Shown here: in pieces, positions 1-7,955 of the stretch
Layout: every line of letters begins with the position of its first letter
Numbering within the stretch: position 1 is the first letter of the stretch
NCBI GenBank assembly: GCA_965260935.1
Contig: OZ253374.1
Coordinates: forward strand, 310,001-374,000
Source of the DNA: JBBROS01 sp965260935
GTDB lineage: Bacteria; Pseudomonadota; Alphaproteobacteria; Acetobacterales; Acetobacteraceae
Length of the DNA stretch: 64,000 nt
Direction: 5' to 3'
Made by a program: the position numbers and the translations under genes
The notes under the pieces: generated by a model
Seen by the model: only the letters and a program-made list of their open reading frames with translations
Told to the model about the DNA's origin: nothing
Databases searched by the model: none

Positions 1-285
1 CGCTTCGGCCACATCGACGCGGCGCTCGCCGAGCTTGGTCTCCGGCGATCTCTGGCGATCACGCTGACCCAGATGTACGCCGTCCCCGCGATCGTCGCCG
101 GCTCGGACCTGATCGCGACATTGATGCGCAGCGTGGTCGAACTGTCCGGCTACGGGGATCGCCTGGCGATGCTGGATCCCCCGCTCCCGCTCGATCCCTG
201 CCCGTATGTGATGTGCTGGCATCGCCGGAACGACGCTCACCCGGCGCAGAGATGGTTGCGCGAGTGCGTCTGCTCGGTGGCTTGA
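1..285 (+). CDS. LysR-family transcriptional regulator, C-terminal part (runs in from the left edge)
   Basis: The reading frame is open from base 1 and stops at 283-285, giving about 94 residues of the C-terminal half of a LysR effector-binding domain. The tail around DPPLPLDPCPYVMCWHRR followed by AQRWLRE matches the end seen in the two other LysR proteins of this window (10593-11537 and 30299-31171), where the same DPPLPLE / MWH / WLR pattern occurs. The DNA-binding domain lies outside the window. LysR proteins usually control a divergent neighbour, which would also lie outside. Its downstream flank carries a short truncated frame and then an IS1595 element. Confidence 0.8.
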   Translation, partial: RFGHIDAALAELGLRRSLAITLTQMYAVPAIVAGSDLIATLMRSVVELSGYGDRLAMLDPPLPLDPCPYVMCWHRRNDAHPAQRWLRECVCSVA

Positions 286-300
286 ACAAAGCTCGCACTC

Positions 301-369
301 ATGAACGCCTTGATGCGCCTGCTGCTGGGCCTTGTCGTAATCTTCCTGACCGGAACTTGTATGGGAGTT
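301..369 (+). CDS. Possible N-terminus of a small membrane or exported protein, cut by IS1595
   Basis: An ATG 15 bases after the LysR stop opens a frame beginning MNALMRLLLGLVVIFLTGT, a short charged start followed by a hydrophobic run typical of a signal peptide or first membrane helix. The frame enters the IS1595 terminal repeat at 370 and stops soon after, so only the N-terminus is left. No product can be named. It could also be a chance hydrophobic frame. Confidence 0.3.
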
Positions 370-1462
370 GGCTCTTGTTGGGTTCCGGGGTGGTGACGGC
401 CCCATCATGCAACCAGGCCCGCAATCAAGGTGCCGAGCAGGGCCTTGCCGCGTCGGCGAGCGTTGTGCACGAACTGGAAGACGCCGAGATAGAGCGGCAG
501 CTTGTCTTGCGAGATGCCGCAGTGTGGGCGCAGCCACGAACGCAGCAGCGACCAAAAGCCTTCCATGGTGTTGACGTGGACCTCGCAGAAGCCATCACCG
601 TCCTCGTCGCGGGCGTATTCGCCCCGCCCATGGCAGACTGTCTTGTGCCCTTAGCCCCAGGCCGGCAGGCGGGCGTAGATGCTATACTCGTCCGTGTGGA
701 CGAGAGTGCCCGGGGCGACGGCGGCGGTGATGACCGGCTTGATCGTGTTCTGCTGCACGTTGGCCAGCATGCGCAGCACCACCTCGCCGCCGCGCTGGAT
801 CAGGCCGAGGACCGGCGGCTTGTCCTTTTCCAGCGTGCCGCGGCCCGGCGCGCCTGCCAGCCTGCGGCACCGCCCGAGCCGCCCCTTTTGGCCACTTCCT
901 CCGGCTGCCCTTTGTGCCCGGCCACGACGTAGACCTCGTCGACCTCCACCTCGCCGTTCAGCGTCACCTCTGACGCCTTGGCGACCAGGCCGCGGCGCAG
1001 CTGCTCCGTCATCGCCTGCGTGTCCGAGCCGTCCAGGCCCAATTCCAACGCGATCTGCCGGTTGGAAAGGTTCAGGCCCATGAAATACAGGCACAGCACC
1101 CATACCCGCAGCGGCTGGTGGTGCCCGGCCAGCACCGTTCCGGTCAGGTCGTCGAACCGCCCTGAGCACGCCTTGCACCGGTAGCGCTGGCGACAGGGCT
1201 GTGTATCGTCGCATCCGTCCCGGATGACGCCGCTGCTGTCACACACGGGGCAGCGCACACCTTCCGGCCAGCGGTGCTGGCGCACAAAGGCAAAGCACTT
1301 GGCATCGTCCATCAGGCCGGATAGGTTGACCAGGTCGGATACAGCCATGACGCAAGCTCCTCGCGCGAGCCGGTCAGCTACTCCCGATCCCGCGATCACA
1401 CCAGACGTCCCCAGACCCGCGCCACGGTTCCGACTTCACCACCCCGGAACCCAATAAGAGCC
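370..1462. mobile_element. IS1595-family insertion sequence (inactive)
   Basis: Terminal inverted repeats are visible: GGCTCTTGTTGGGTTCCGGG at 370 and its near-perfect inverse, ending at 1462, with matching continuing into GTGGTGA on both sides. The element is about 1.09 kb and encloses one transposase gene on the minus strand. The 8 bases on either side (TGGGAGTT and ATCCTCCC) do not match, so no target duplication is left; flanking DNA has been rearranged or replaced by other elements. Confidence 0.8.
405..1348 (-). pseudogene. IS1595-family (ISXO2-like) transposase, frameshifted
   Basis: The start at 1348 (MAVSDLVNLSGLMDDA) leads into a zinc-ribbon with CPVCDSSG and RCKACSG cysteine pairs, then the ISXO2-like DDE domain with EVDEVYVVAGHKG. 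Around 860-880 the reading moves into a second frame that carries VQQNTIKPVI and HTDEYSIYARL. Near 651 it moves again into a third frame with EVHVNTMEGFWSLLRSWLRP and the C-terminal LGTLIAGLVA, stopping at 405-407. At least two frameshifts make it non-functional. The family identity is clear from the order of these motifs. Confidence 0.8.
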
Positions 1463-1562
1463 ATCCTCCCTTGGTTCCGTGGCTCTCCCGCGCTTCGCGT
1501 GGATTGTAGCGGTTTCGCATCGACACTTGGGGCGAGCGGCCGTCGTGTCCATAGGACAAGGC

Positions 1563-1740
1563 ATGAATGAGCTTTGTCCCATGCCGGGCTGCCGCGTCGA
1601 GGCGATCACGCCGGATGGTCCGGACCTCCTCCATGTTGACGCACGCGGCACCCGGCCTGGCGGCCGCTGCCCGGACTGTGGGCGTGCGAGCCGTTCCGTG
1701 CACAGCCGCTATCGCCGGCACCCGGCTGACCTGCCTTTGA
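1563..1740 (+). pseudogene. ISL3-family transposase, N-terminal fragment (copy 1)
   Basis: The frame from ATG 1563 reads MNELCPMPGCRVEAITPDGP and then the CPDCGRASR zinc-finger motif. It is nearly identical to the N-terminus of the full transposase at 31405-33084, and matching stops after RRHPADLP (about 1735). The element end (GGCTCTCCCGCGCTTCGCGT at about 1483) is also recognisable just upstream. Everything after the zinc finger is missing, replaced by DNA leading into an IS110 remnant. This is the most diverged of the three ISL3 copies. Confidence 0.75.
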
Positions 1741-1891
1741 TTGGGGCGGAAGGCCCATCTCTGCGAAAACGTACGTTAGCGTATTGCACGCATATGTGGA
1801 CATCGGGTAATCGCGGCGGGGGCCTAGGCCATCCATGATGCCGCGGTCCGGGCGCTATCGCCCGGCGGTTCGCAGCCTGGGAGGCGGTTCG

Positions 1892-2090
1892 ATGACCCAA
1901 TTTGTTGGTTTGGACGTGTCACAGAAGCTGACGGCGATCTGCATCGTGGACGAGACAGGACGCAGGCTGTGGCGCGGCCAGTGCGCCACAGCCCCAGAGC
2001 AGATCGAGCGGATGGTAAAAGGGCATGCGGGAAAGGACGCCAGGGTCGGCGTCGAGACCGGCTCCATGACGCCTTGGCTTGTGCATGACC
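1892..2090 (+). pseudogene. IS110-family transposase, N-terminal fragment
   Basis: The frame from ATG 1892 reads MTQFVGLDVSQKLTAICIVD and continues to VGVETGSMTPWLVH. This is the start of the DEDD (RuvC-like) domain of IS110 transposases, with the first catalytic Asp in GLDVS. It is interrupted at 2091 by the terminal repeat of an IS66 element. Only about 65 residues remain, and no matching C-terminal part is found on the other side of the IS66. Confidence 0.8.
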
Positions 2091-2116
2091 GTAAGCGTTG
2101 CTCTGCGGCCCTTTGT

Positions 2117-3807
2117 TTACTGGCTTGACGGCAGGCTGGCAGCTGGTTTGGTCCAGTTCCATGGCATCAGCTCGTCGATGCGGGCATTTGGCCAGCCTTG
2201 GACGAGGCGGGTCAGCAGATCGGTGAGGTAGCCGTGCGGCTCGACGCCGTTCAACTTGCAGGTTTCCACCAGCGAGGCGACGGCTGCCCAATTCGCCGCC
2301 CCCTCGTCGCTGCCCGCGAAGAGCGAGTTTTTTCTGGATAGGGCCACCGGCCTCATCGCGCGCTCGACCGAGTTGGTGTCGATCTCGACCCGCCCGTCAT
2401 CGAGGAAGCGCTCGAGCCCGTCCCAGTGGTTCAGCGCGTAACGGATCGCCATCGCCGTCGGACCGCGTGCCGGCAGCTTGGCGGCCTGCGCCTCGAACCA
2501 GATGCGCAGGTCGGCGACCAGCGGCCGGCTCTTGGCCTGGCGCACCTCAAGCCTGTGTCCGGCGTCGTGGCCGCGGATGTCGGCCTCGATCCGATACAGG
2601 GCGGCGATCCGCGCCAGCGCCTCAGTGGCGATCGGCGCCGCGCCGGCCTTGGCCAGGTCGTAGAAGCCGCGTCGCACGTGGCTCCAACAAAACACCAACG
2701 TCACGCCGGCGTCGCCGCGCGAGGGCGCGGCCAGCGCCTTGTAGGCGGCGTCGCCGTCGCATTGCACGATGCCCCGGTAGGCCCCGAGCAGCCGATCGCT
2801 GTGCTCCTGGCCGCGGCCTGGCGCATAGTTGTAGACCATCGCCGGTGGGTCGGCGCCGCCCCAAGGCCGGTCGTCGCGGGCGATGGTCCAGAAATAGCCG
2901 GTCTTGGTCCGCCCGCGCCCGGGATCGAGCACCGGCGCCCGCGTCTCGTCGGCGAACAGCCGCGCCGAGGCCAGCAGCATCTCGCGCAGCCGCGCCGCCA
3001 CCGGCGCGATCTCGGCTGCGGCGTAGCCGACCCAAAACGCCAAGGTGGAACGGTCCAGCTCCACGCCTTGCCGAGCCATCATCTGCGCCTGGCGATACAG
3101 CGGCAGGTGGTCGGCGTAGCGCGCCACCAGCACCGAGGCGACCAGCGCCTCGGTCGGCAGCCCGCCCTCGATCAGCCGCGCCGGCGCTGGCGCTTGCACG
3201 ACCACGCCCTCGCAGGCCCGGCAGGCCAGCTTCGGCCGCCGGGTCACCACCACCCGGAACTGGGCCGGGATCACGTCCAGACGCTCGGAGCTGTCATGGC
3301 CGATCACCGCCATCGCGCCCCGGCAGCATGGGCAAGCTGTATCCTCGGGCTCGAGCGTCACCTCGATCCGCGGCAAGTGCGCCGGCAGCGCGCCGCGGTT
3401 CGTCCGGCGCTTGGCCGCCCGCGCCTGCTTCAGCGCCGGATCGCCCCGCTCCGCCTTGGCCTCGCCCTGGGCGGAGCTGGCAAAGGTTACACCCGCATAG
3501 CGGGTGGAAAGCCAGCGGAGGGGATGGCCTGCTCGAGGGCTTCCAGGCCGAGTTGCAGCTGCTCTTCGGGCAGGCGCTCGGACTTCGCGCCGAACTGCAT
3601 GCGCTTGAGCTTGAGCAGCAGATGCCGCAGCCGGTCGTTCTGCGAAGCCAGCGCGTCGCGTTCGGCGGCAATCCGGTCGCGCTCAGCCACGGCGCTGTCT
3701 CGGTCAGCAACGATGCCGTCTCGCTCGGCCCAAGCCGCCAGCAGCAGCGTCCGCAGCGCATCGGCCGTCTCCGGCAGGTGGGGCAAGGGGGCCGGCGTGG
3801 CAGGCAT
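2117..3807 (-). pseudogene. tnpC: IS66 transposase TnpC, frameshifted by a palindromic insert
   Basis: The N-terminal part starts at 3807 (MPATPAPLPHLPETADALR), has a coiled-coil-like stretch of repeated AERD/AAERD units and the MQFGAKSERL motif. It then runs into a stop at about 3487. The remainder continues in another frame from about 3480 to 2117: CPCCRGAM zinc-binding cysteines, FADETRAPVLDPGRGRTKTG, FCWSHVRRGFYD and SVERAMRPVALSRKN, the IS66 DDE core, ending near LMPWNWTKP. The break coincides with a 55-bp inverted-repeat insert at 3468-3522. Since 55 is not a multiple of three, the insert itself explains the frameshift; removing it would join EQAI directly to GEAKAERGDPAL. Confidence 0.8.
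3468..3522. repeat. Palindromic insert A (55 bp) inside IS66 tnpC
   Basis: On the plus strand the segment starts TGGGCGGAGCTGGCAAAGG and ends GGTGGAAAGCCAGCGGAGGG. The arms GCTGGC/GCCAGC and ACCCGC/GCGGGT pair into a hairpin with an ATA loop. It interrupts a conserved protein region of TnpC. The flanking arms are almost the same as those of insert B at 53442-53498, inside an unrelated IS256 transposase, so this is a repeated element and not a random local duplication. Confidence 0.65.
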
Positions 3808-3851
3808 CGCCCCCGGATGCTACGCCGCCACGGTCGGTATGGGAATCCTCC

Positions 3852-4226
3852 TTACGCTCTGCACCCGCGTCCAATCCACCCTCCGCCGGCATTCCCGCCG
3901 CTATGCGACGTGAACCTTGGCCGGCTCCGCCCGTCGAACAGGGCCGCGAACTCCATTGCCGACAACCGCATCGCCCCGTCCGCCACCGGCGGCCAGCGAA
4001 AGGCGCCCTGCTGCAATTGCTTCCAGATCAGCACCAGCCCGCTCGCGTCCCAAACCAAAATCTTGACCCGGTCCGCACGCTTGCTGCGCCAGACGATGAC
4101 CACGCCTGAGAACGGGTCCACCCCCAGCATCTCGGCCGCCAGCGCCGCCAAGCTGTGGGCGCCGCGGCGGAAGTCCACCGGACGCGCCGCCAGCAGCACC
4201 CGCGCCCCGGACGGGATGGTGATCAT
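3852..4226 (-). CDS. tnpB: IS66 accessory protein TnpB
   Basis: A 124-residue protein beginning MITIPSGARVLLAARPVDFR with the IS66 Orf2 core GVDPFSGVVIVWRSKRADR, ILVWDASGLVLIWKQLQQG and MRLSAMEFAALFDG. Family members are about 115 residues; the last 25 residues here (SGGNAGGGWIGRGCRA) look like read-through beyond the normal end. The start overlaps the tnpA stop by four bases (ATGA), the usual coupled arrangement. It is required for IS66 transposition in known systems, with an undefined biochemical role. This copy looks intact although its tnpC partner is broken. Confidence 0.85.
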   Translation of the reverse strand: MITIPSGARVLLAARPVDFRRGAHSLAALAAEMLGVDPFSGVVIVWRSKRADRVKILVWDASGLVLIWKQLQQGAFRWPPVADGAMRLSAMEFAALFDGRSRPRFTSHSGGNAGGGWIGRGCRA

Positions 4227-4666
4227 GCCGGGGTCGCCGACATCCGCACCGCCCGCAGCACCATGGCAAGCAATCCATCGTCCATACCGGGCAGCACACG
4301 GACTACCGCGCCGGCAATCTCGACTTCGATCACCGGCACAGACACCGCCGCTGGTGCGACCACCGGAGGGGCGATCGAGGCGGGATCGGCCACGATTGGC
4401 ACAAAGGCCGGCTCAGGCGGATTGACCCCAGACCGCTCCGGCGCGAGCGGCAGCAATCCCCCCTGCGCCTCGCGCCGCCAAGCGTAAACCTGCCGCCGAC
4501 CAACGCGCCAGCGCCGCGCCGCCTCCGAGGCCCCTACGTCAGGCGCAAGGCTGTCTGCGACAACCCGCGCCTTGTCCGCCGCCGACCAGCGCCGCCGGCC
4601 GCTTGCATCAATCACATCGTCAGCCCGCGATTCAACTGACCTCGTGCTGTTTTTGCCATTCAACAT
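4223..4666 (-). CDS. tnpA: IS66 helix-turn-helix protein TnpA
   Basis: A 147-residue protein. Residues about 24-70 (GRRRWSAADKARVVADSLAP, then ASEAARRWRVGRRQVYAWRR) form the helix-turn-helix typical of IS66/IS3 Orf1 proteins. The C-terminal part has VIEVEIAGAVVRVLPGMD, the usual IS66 OrfA tail. It is first in the tnpA-tnpB-tnpC order and overlaps tnpB by four bases. It appears intact. Confidence 0.85.
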   Translation of the reverse strand: MLNGKNSTRSVESRADDVIDASGRRRWSAADKARVVADSLAPDVGASEAARRWRVGRRQVYAWRREAQGGLLPLAPERSGVNPPEPAFVPIVADPASIAPPVVAPAAVSVPVIEVEIAGAVVRVLPGMDDGLLAMVLRAVRMSATPA

Positions 4667-4752
4667 CGCGTCTGCCCAATGCTCCTCGCCTCACGCAGAC
4701 CAACCACAATCAGATGTCAGCAAGGAAGAAGGGCCAGGCAGCAACGCTTACG

Positions 4753-4926
4753 ATGAAGCGGTTCAAGTCGCCTGGCCAGGCACAACGCTTCCTGTCCGCC
4801 CACGACGGGATCAACAACCTCTTCCTGCTCAACCGCCACCACGTTCCAGCCGTCCAGTATCGAGCCGCCCGGGTCCACGCCTTTCAGGTGTGGGCCGAGG
4901 TCACTGGCGTCACCGCTTCGGCGTAA
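4753..4926 (+). pseudogene. IS6-family transposase, C-terminal fragment
   Basis: Immediately right of the IS66 end the frame reads MKRFKSPGQAQRFLSAHD, then RHHVPAVQYRAARVHAFQVW and a stop after TGVTASA. The MKRFxS-AQRFLxxH and R-AFxxW pattern is the C-terminus of IS6-family transposases. The catalytic DDE core is missing. A second IS6 piece, from the middle of such a protein, lies at 7671-7863. The IS6 right end is probably near 4990 (TTAACGGTGCCCC), where a hypothetical gene on the opposite strand is cut. Confidence 0.65.
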
Positions 4927-4977
4927 TCACGAGCACGCCATCCTGATCGCGCACCGTCGCGACTACAGCTCGACAAA

Positions 4978-5187
4978 TTAACGGTGCCCCGGCGCCGGCT
5001 CGCCCTCCCCCAGGCAGGAGCACTGCAGCCATAAGTTCCGCTGCTGGTAGCCGCGCACCAACGCCGCGCCGTGGTCCCGCTCGCGCGCCGACGCGCCGAC
5101 CCGGGCGAACACGGCAAGCAGCGTCTCGCAGTCGTCGGCGCAAATCGCGCCGGCCGCCCTGCCCTGCTTGTCGATGAGGGTCAGCAT
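4978..5187 (-). CDS. Hypothetical protein, truncated
   Basis: From ATG 5187 the frame reads MLTLIDKQGRAAGAICADDC, then LVRGYQQRNLWLQCSCLGEG and EPAP before leaving recognisable sequence at about 4990, where the IS6-like end begins. The CxC after LWLQ resembles short cysteine motifs of uncharacterised plasmid proteins. I do not recognise the family with confidence. The protein is evidently missing its C-terminus. Confidence 0.4.
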   Translation of the reverse strand: MLTLIDKQGRAAGAICADDCETLLAVFARVGASARERDHGAALVRGYQQRNLWLQCSCLGEGEPAPGHR

Positions 5188-5274
5188 GACGGCAGCCTTG
5201 CCAGCGCGCCGTCTCTGCCATTCGGGTGCGCCCGTTGAAGCTCCTGCATTCCGTGCCTCCGATCTGTCCAAGCG

Positions 5275-5586
5275 TCAGGATCGGCGGCGACGGCGCAAAC
5301 GCGAATTCAGGTGGCGGGCGATGAACTCAGACCAGACTGCCGGGACGGCGGCCGCAGCCGGTGCGATCAGGACCAGAGGAATGGACGCGTGCGCCTGCCA
5401 GGGCGAGGAACCGCTCGGGCGAACGGCGGAGATGGCTGTCAGAACCCTGGATGTCCGCTCGATCGCCCGTTCGCCTGACCGGATGTGAACTTGCAGCAGC
5501 GATTCCAAGCCTGGCCGGGCGTAGGCGATTTGGCTGTCAGCGCGGTCAGCAACTCCCGCAGATGGACCAGTCACTACATGACGCAA
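5275..5586 (-). CDS. Hypothetical protein (103 aa)
   Basis: The frame starts MRHVVTGPSAGVADRADSQ and contains one moderately hydrophobic stretch, SIPLVLIAPAAAAVPAVW, around residues 68-85, then ends in an arginine-rich tail. It lies directly upstream of the truncated 4978-5187 gene on the same strand. One membrane segment is possible. No family is recognised, and coding status rests only on amino-acid composition and position. Confidence 0.3.
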   Translation of the reverse strand: MRHVVTGPSAGVADRADSQIAYARPGLESLLQVHIRSGERAIERTSRVLTAISAVRPSGSSPWQAHASIPLVLIAPAAAAVPAVWSEFIARHLNSRLRRRRRS

Positions 5587-5599
5587 GCGAGCAATCGGG

Positions 5600-5890
5600 T
5601 TGATGAACCAGGTCTATGGAGGGCGTTGTCAGATTGGCGGGCTGGACGAGCTGGTGCTGGCCTTTGCCGCCATGATTCACAAGGCGCAAGGGTCGGAATA
5701 CCCGGCGATGGTGATCCCGCTCTTGAGGCAGCACTATGCCATGCTGGCACGCAACCTACTGTATACCGGCGTGACAAGGGGCAAGCGGCTGATGGTATTG
5801 ATCGGCAGCCGCCGCGCGCTGGCCATGGCGGTGCGCGGCGCAGGCGTGCGGCCCCACTGGTCCAAAGCTGCGCGAACCGTTGGCAGCTAA
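5600..5890 (+). pseudogene. RecD/TraA-type superfamily 1 helicase, C-terminal fragment
   Basis: From about 5642 the protein reads LDELVLAFAAMIHKAQGSEY, then MLARNLLYTGVTRGKRLMVL and ALAMAVRG. These are helicase motif V (IHKxQGSEY) and motif VI (YTGVTRGK) of RecD-like helicases, as found in RecD2 and the helicase half of TraA relaxases. The Walker A and the rest of the protein are absent upstream. It points to former conjugative or plasmid DNA, in line with the par cassette that follows. Confidence 0.65.
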
Positions 5891-6356
5891 AGCGTCGATT
5901 GAAGAGGTTCGCCTTGGCAAAACCTTCGTCCCGATCATCCGGCCCACATAGCAAGATGCATGATGCACGAGCCACAGTTGGTTAAGAAGTCTTCGTGATG
6001 CACGCATCGCGAAGAACGATTTACGATGCGTGCATCGCGAAGCATAATGCGTCGTTCGGCTCATGCTTCTCTCTAAGTGAGTGGTCTGGCGGCATCAGGC
6101 CGCTCACATGGTCTAGAATTCCACCTGCGGCGCCAAGCGGTCATTCTCATCTGAAAATGGTGTGTGCTTCGTGCATCACGAAGCATGAATTCTGCGCAAA
6201 GGGTGATGTTTGGCTGGACCTTGCTATGCGGCACGGACCAAAATGTCTGGACGCACAAGTGAGACGGTCAGCAATGACAAGGGACTTCGTAACCTGCCCC
6301 ACTCTACGTGATACGTGATGTTCAATGCGTGATGCACGCCATCGGGGAGAACAAAT
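5891..6356. other. Gene-free region upstream of parA carrying GATGCACG repeats
   Basis: About 465 bases without a supported gene. The composition is less GC-rich than its surroundings. It contains several copies of TGATGCACG and its inverse, some inside larger palindromes, and precedes the partition gene, so it is a candidate promoter/operator and centromere region. Confidence 0.5.
5955..6338. repeat. Centromere-like repeats, upstream cluster
   Basis: Copies of TGATGCACG lie at 5961-5969, 5997-6005 and 6330-6338. Inverse copies (CGTGCATC) lie near 6029-6036 and 6170-6177. Two are built into palindromes: GATGCACGCATCG facing CGATGCGTGCATC at about 5998-6036, and TGCTTCGTGCATCACGAAGC at 6165-6185. 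The flanking CGAAG is also repeated. The same motif returns just after the parG-like gene (7402-7446). Repeats bracketing a par operon are expected for a parS/parC centromere and autoregulation site; that function is inference. Confidence 0.6.
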
Positions 6357-7019
6357 TTGCGACGGATCGTGCTTGTCCAGCAGAAAGGGGGGGCCGCAAA
6401 AACAACCTTGTGCGTCCATCTTGCCGTCGCGGCGGAGCGAAGCGGCTTTAGGACAGCGATTATTGATACTGACCCGCAAGCCAGCGCGTCCGGCGTCTGG
6501 GGACAAGCTCGTGGCGGCCGCGCGCCACCTGTCGCCCACGCTCTTGCCGCGGAACTGCGGAACGTCTTGGAAGCGGCCGAAACGGACGCATTCGAAGTGG
6601 TGTTCATTGACACCCCTCCACATACGGCTCCCGCAATCGAAATGATTGCGCGCAGCGTCGATCTCGCGATCATTCCAGTTCAGCCATCCGTCTTGGATGT
6701 CGCCGCGACGCAGAACACTGCCGACCTGCTCCGGGCAGCCCGCGTTCCCACAGTGGCGGTGCTGACACGCGCGCCGCCAACCCGCGACGAAGAGACGATT
6801 GAGACGGAAAAGGCGCTACAGTCACTTGGCGTGACGCTGCTGAAGACCCGCATTTGTGAGCGGAAGGCTTATCGTCGCGCTCTCACGCAAGGCCAAGCCG
6901 TCGCGGAGTTCGATCCGTCAAGCAAAGCGGCCCATGAGATTGCCGCTCTGTGGGCCGAAGTCGAGGCAATCAAGCCAGCGGTCAACACACGCAGGAAGAG
7001 GGCCAAGGTGGCAGCATGA
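6357..7019 (+). CDS. parA: ParA-family partition ATPase (small ParF-like type)
   Basis: A 220-residue protein. The deviant Walker A is at residues 9-16 (QKGGAAKTT) with the signature lysine, then IIDTDPQASAS (Walker A') and VVFIDTPPHTAPA (Walker B). These define the ParA/MinD superfamily; the short length and lack of an N-terminal helix-turn-helix fit the ParF/type Ib group. The start is TTG at 6357, preceded by GGGGAGA about 6 bases upstream. Its stop overlaps the next gene's ATG. It should segregate the replicon together with the small DNA-binding protein downstream, using the flanking repeats. Confidence 0.85.
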   Translation: MRRIVLVQQKGGAAKTTLCVHLAVAAERSGFRTAIIDTDPQASASGVWGQARGGRAPPVAHALAAELRNVLEAAETDAFEVVFIDTPPHTAPAIEMIARSVDLAIIPVQPSVLDVAATQNTADLLRAARVPTVAVLTRAPPTRDEETIETEKALQSLGVTLLKTRICERKAYRRALTQGQAVAEFDPSSKAAHEIAALWAEVEAIKPAVNTRRKRAKVAA

Positions 7020-7393
7020 GCGGTTCGAAAAAGGGCTTCAACGCGTTCATCCGTCCGATCGCTTCATCGAGCGACCCTGAAGCGGTGGAAGGTGAGGGGA
7101 GGGGGGGCGCGCCCGCGCTGTCTCCGGGCTTGTCAGACGGCATGGCAGCTCGTTCGAGGACTGCGTCTATTCAGCCTCCTGAACAGGATGGTGGCCGGAT
7201 CCGACAGGTTACGTCCACTGGCCGGGTTCGGACTTACAGCGCCAACCGGGAACTCCCTGGCATTACGTTGCGGCTGTCAGAGGAGCGCTGGGAACGATTG
7301 AAAATGATGAGCATTCAGGAGCGCCGCCCATTGCAGGAGATCCTTGGCGAGGCCGTGGAGCACTACATGAAGATGCGTGGCCTTCCTTGGTGA
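7016..7393 (+). CDS. Ribbon-helix-helix partition/repressor protein (ParG-like)
   Basis: A 125-residue protein starting at ATG 7016, which overlaps the parA stop (ATGA). The N-terminal 75 residues are low-complexity and probably flexible. The C-terminal part, about residues 80-122 (ELPGITLRLSEERWERLKMM then LQEILGEAVEHYMKM), has the strand-helix-helix pattern of ribbon-helix-helix proteins. This is the ParG/CopG arrangement: a mobile tail and a DNA-binding fold. Repeats resembling its likely binding sites lie on both sides of the operon. The family assignment is by pattern; the partner role follows from the translational coupling. Confidence 0.65.
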   Translation: MSGSKKGFNAFIRPIASSSDPEAVEGEGRGGAPALSPGLSDGMAARSRTASIQPPEQDGGRIRQVTSTGRVRTYSANRELPGITLRLSEERWERLKMMSIQERRPLQEILGEAVEHYMKMRGLPW

Positions 7394-7401
7394 GCCACCT
7401 T

Positions 7402-7446
7402 TTGATGCGTGCATCGTGCATCACTCATCAACAATCGCAATGCACG
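7402..7446. repeat. Centromere-like repeats, downstream cluster
   Basis: TTTGATGCGTGCATCGTGCA at 7401-7420 holds two overlapping CGTGCATC copies (7408-7415 and 7415-7422), and ATGCACG recurs at 7440-7446. It is the same core as upstream of parA, placed immediately after the parG-like stop. Confidence 0.5.
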
Positions 7447-7670
7447 AGGCACGCATATGTAAAGCCAGGCCGGCATGAGCTGCTTTCTGCGTGGCGACAC
7501 AGCAGTCATTCAAAACGACGGACACGGTTCAGCGTGGCTCAAAGTCGGGCTATAGGCGACGCTTGGCTGACGCTTGACAGCTGTAGGCCGGCCTTGATGG
7601 TGACACTGTCTGCTGTTGTCAGCACACGGCCAACTTCGAGCCCGGCGGGCACGATGGACAGCAGGGGAGC

Positions 7671-7863
7671 TGGCACGAGGCAGACGTTCATCCGCATGGG
7701 CGGCCAGCAGCATGATCTCTGGCGCGCCATCAACCAGAACTGGCACGTGCCGGACATCCTGGTTCAGAGCCGGCGCAACATCCGTGCGGTCAAGCGGTTC
7801 TTCCGCAAGCCGCTCCGGAGCCTGCGCTATGCCCCGCGAGTGATCGTGACCGACGGAAGCGGA
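7671..7863 (+). pseudogene. IS6-family transposase, central fragment
   Basis: The frame reads GTRQTFIRMGGQQHDLWRAI, then VPDILVQSRRNIRAVKRFFR and SLRYAPRVIVTDGSGSW. This is the middle of an IS6-family DDE domain: LWRAxDQ, LVQSRRxxxAAKRFF and VTD with the second catalytic Asp. Both ends are missing, and the IS3-type element begins right after it. It may be the counterpart of the C-terminal IS6 piece at 4753-4926. Confidence 0.65.
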
Positions 7864-7955
7864 TCCTGGCGCATGAGGTGACACGGCGGAAGTGGTCCGG
7901 TTCTGATGTTAGTTTTTTCGGCGGATTTCCCCCATGGAGGATGAGGAGATTTGTC

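Larger units (their letters stand above)
2091..4751. mobile_element. IS66-family insertion sequence
   Basis: Inverted ends GTAAGCGTTGCTCTGCGGCC at 2091 and GTAAGCGTTGCTGCCTGGCC (inverse, ending 4751) bound a 2.66-kb element with the tnpA-tnpB-tnpC gene order expected of IS66, all on the minus strand. GTAAGCG ends are typical of the family. The adjacent octamers (GCATGACC and GATGAAGC) differ, and the left flank is IS110 while the right flank is IS6-like. The element therefore no longer sits in its original target; recombination or deletion has joined different flanks. Confidence 0.85.

Noticed and set aside
370..1462. Target duplication for the IS1595 element
   Set aside because: Flanking octamers TGGGAGTT and ATCCTCCC do not match.
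2426..4425. Long plus-strand frames across the IS66 element (495 and 652 codons)
   Set aside because: They are antisense to tnpC, tnpB and tnpA, Arg/Pro/Ala-rich, with no domain.
2091..4751. Target duplication for the IS66 element
   Set aside because: Flanks GCATGACC and GATGAAGC differ, and the two sides belong to different elements (IS110 and IS6).
4910..5221. 103-codon minus-strand frame ending ATVRDQDGVLVITPKR
   Set aside because: Its last part is antisense to the IS6 fragment and the rest overlaps a more protein-like frame (4978-5187).
5955..7446. Repeats around the par genes as a CRISPR array
   Set aside because: Spacing is irregular, units are about 9-20 bases in both orientations, and no cas gene is present; a centromere/operator reading fits better.
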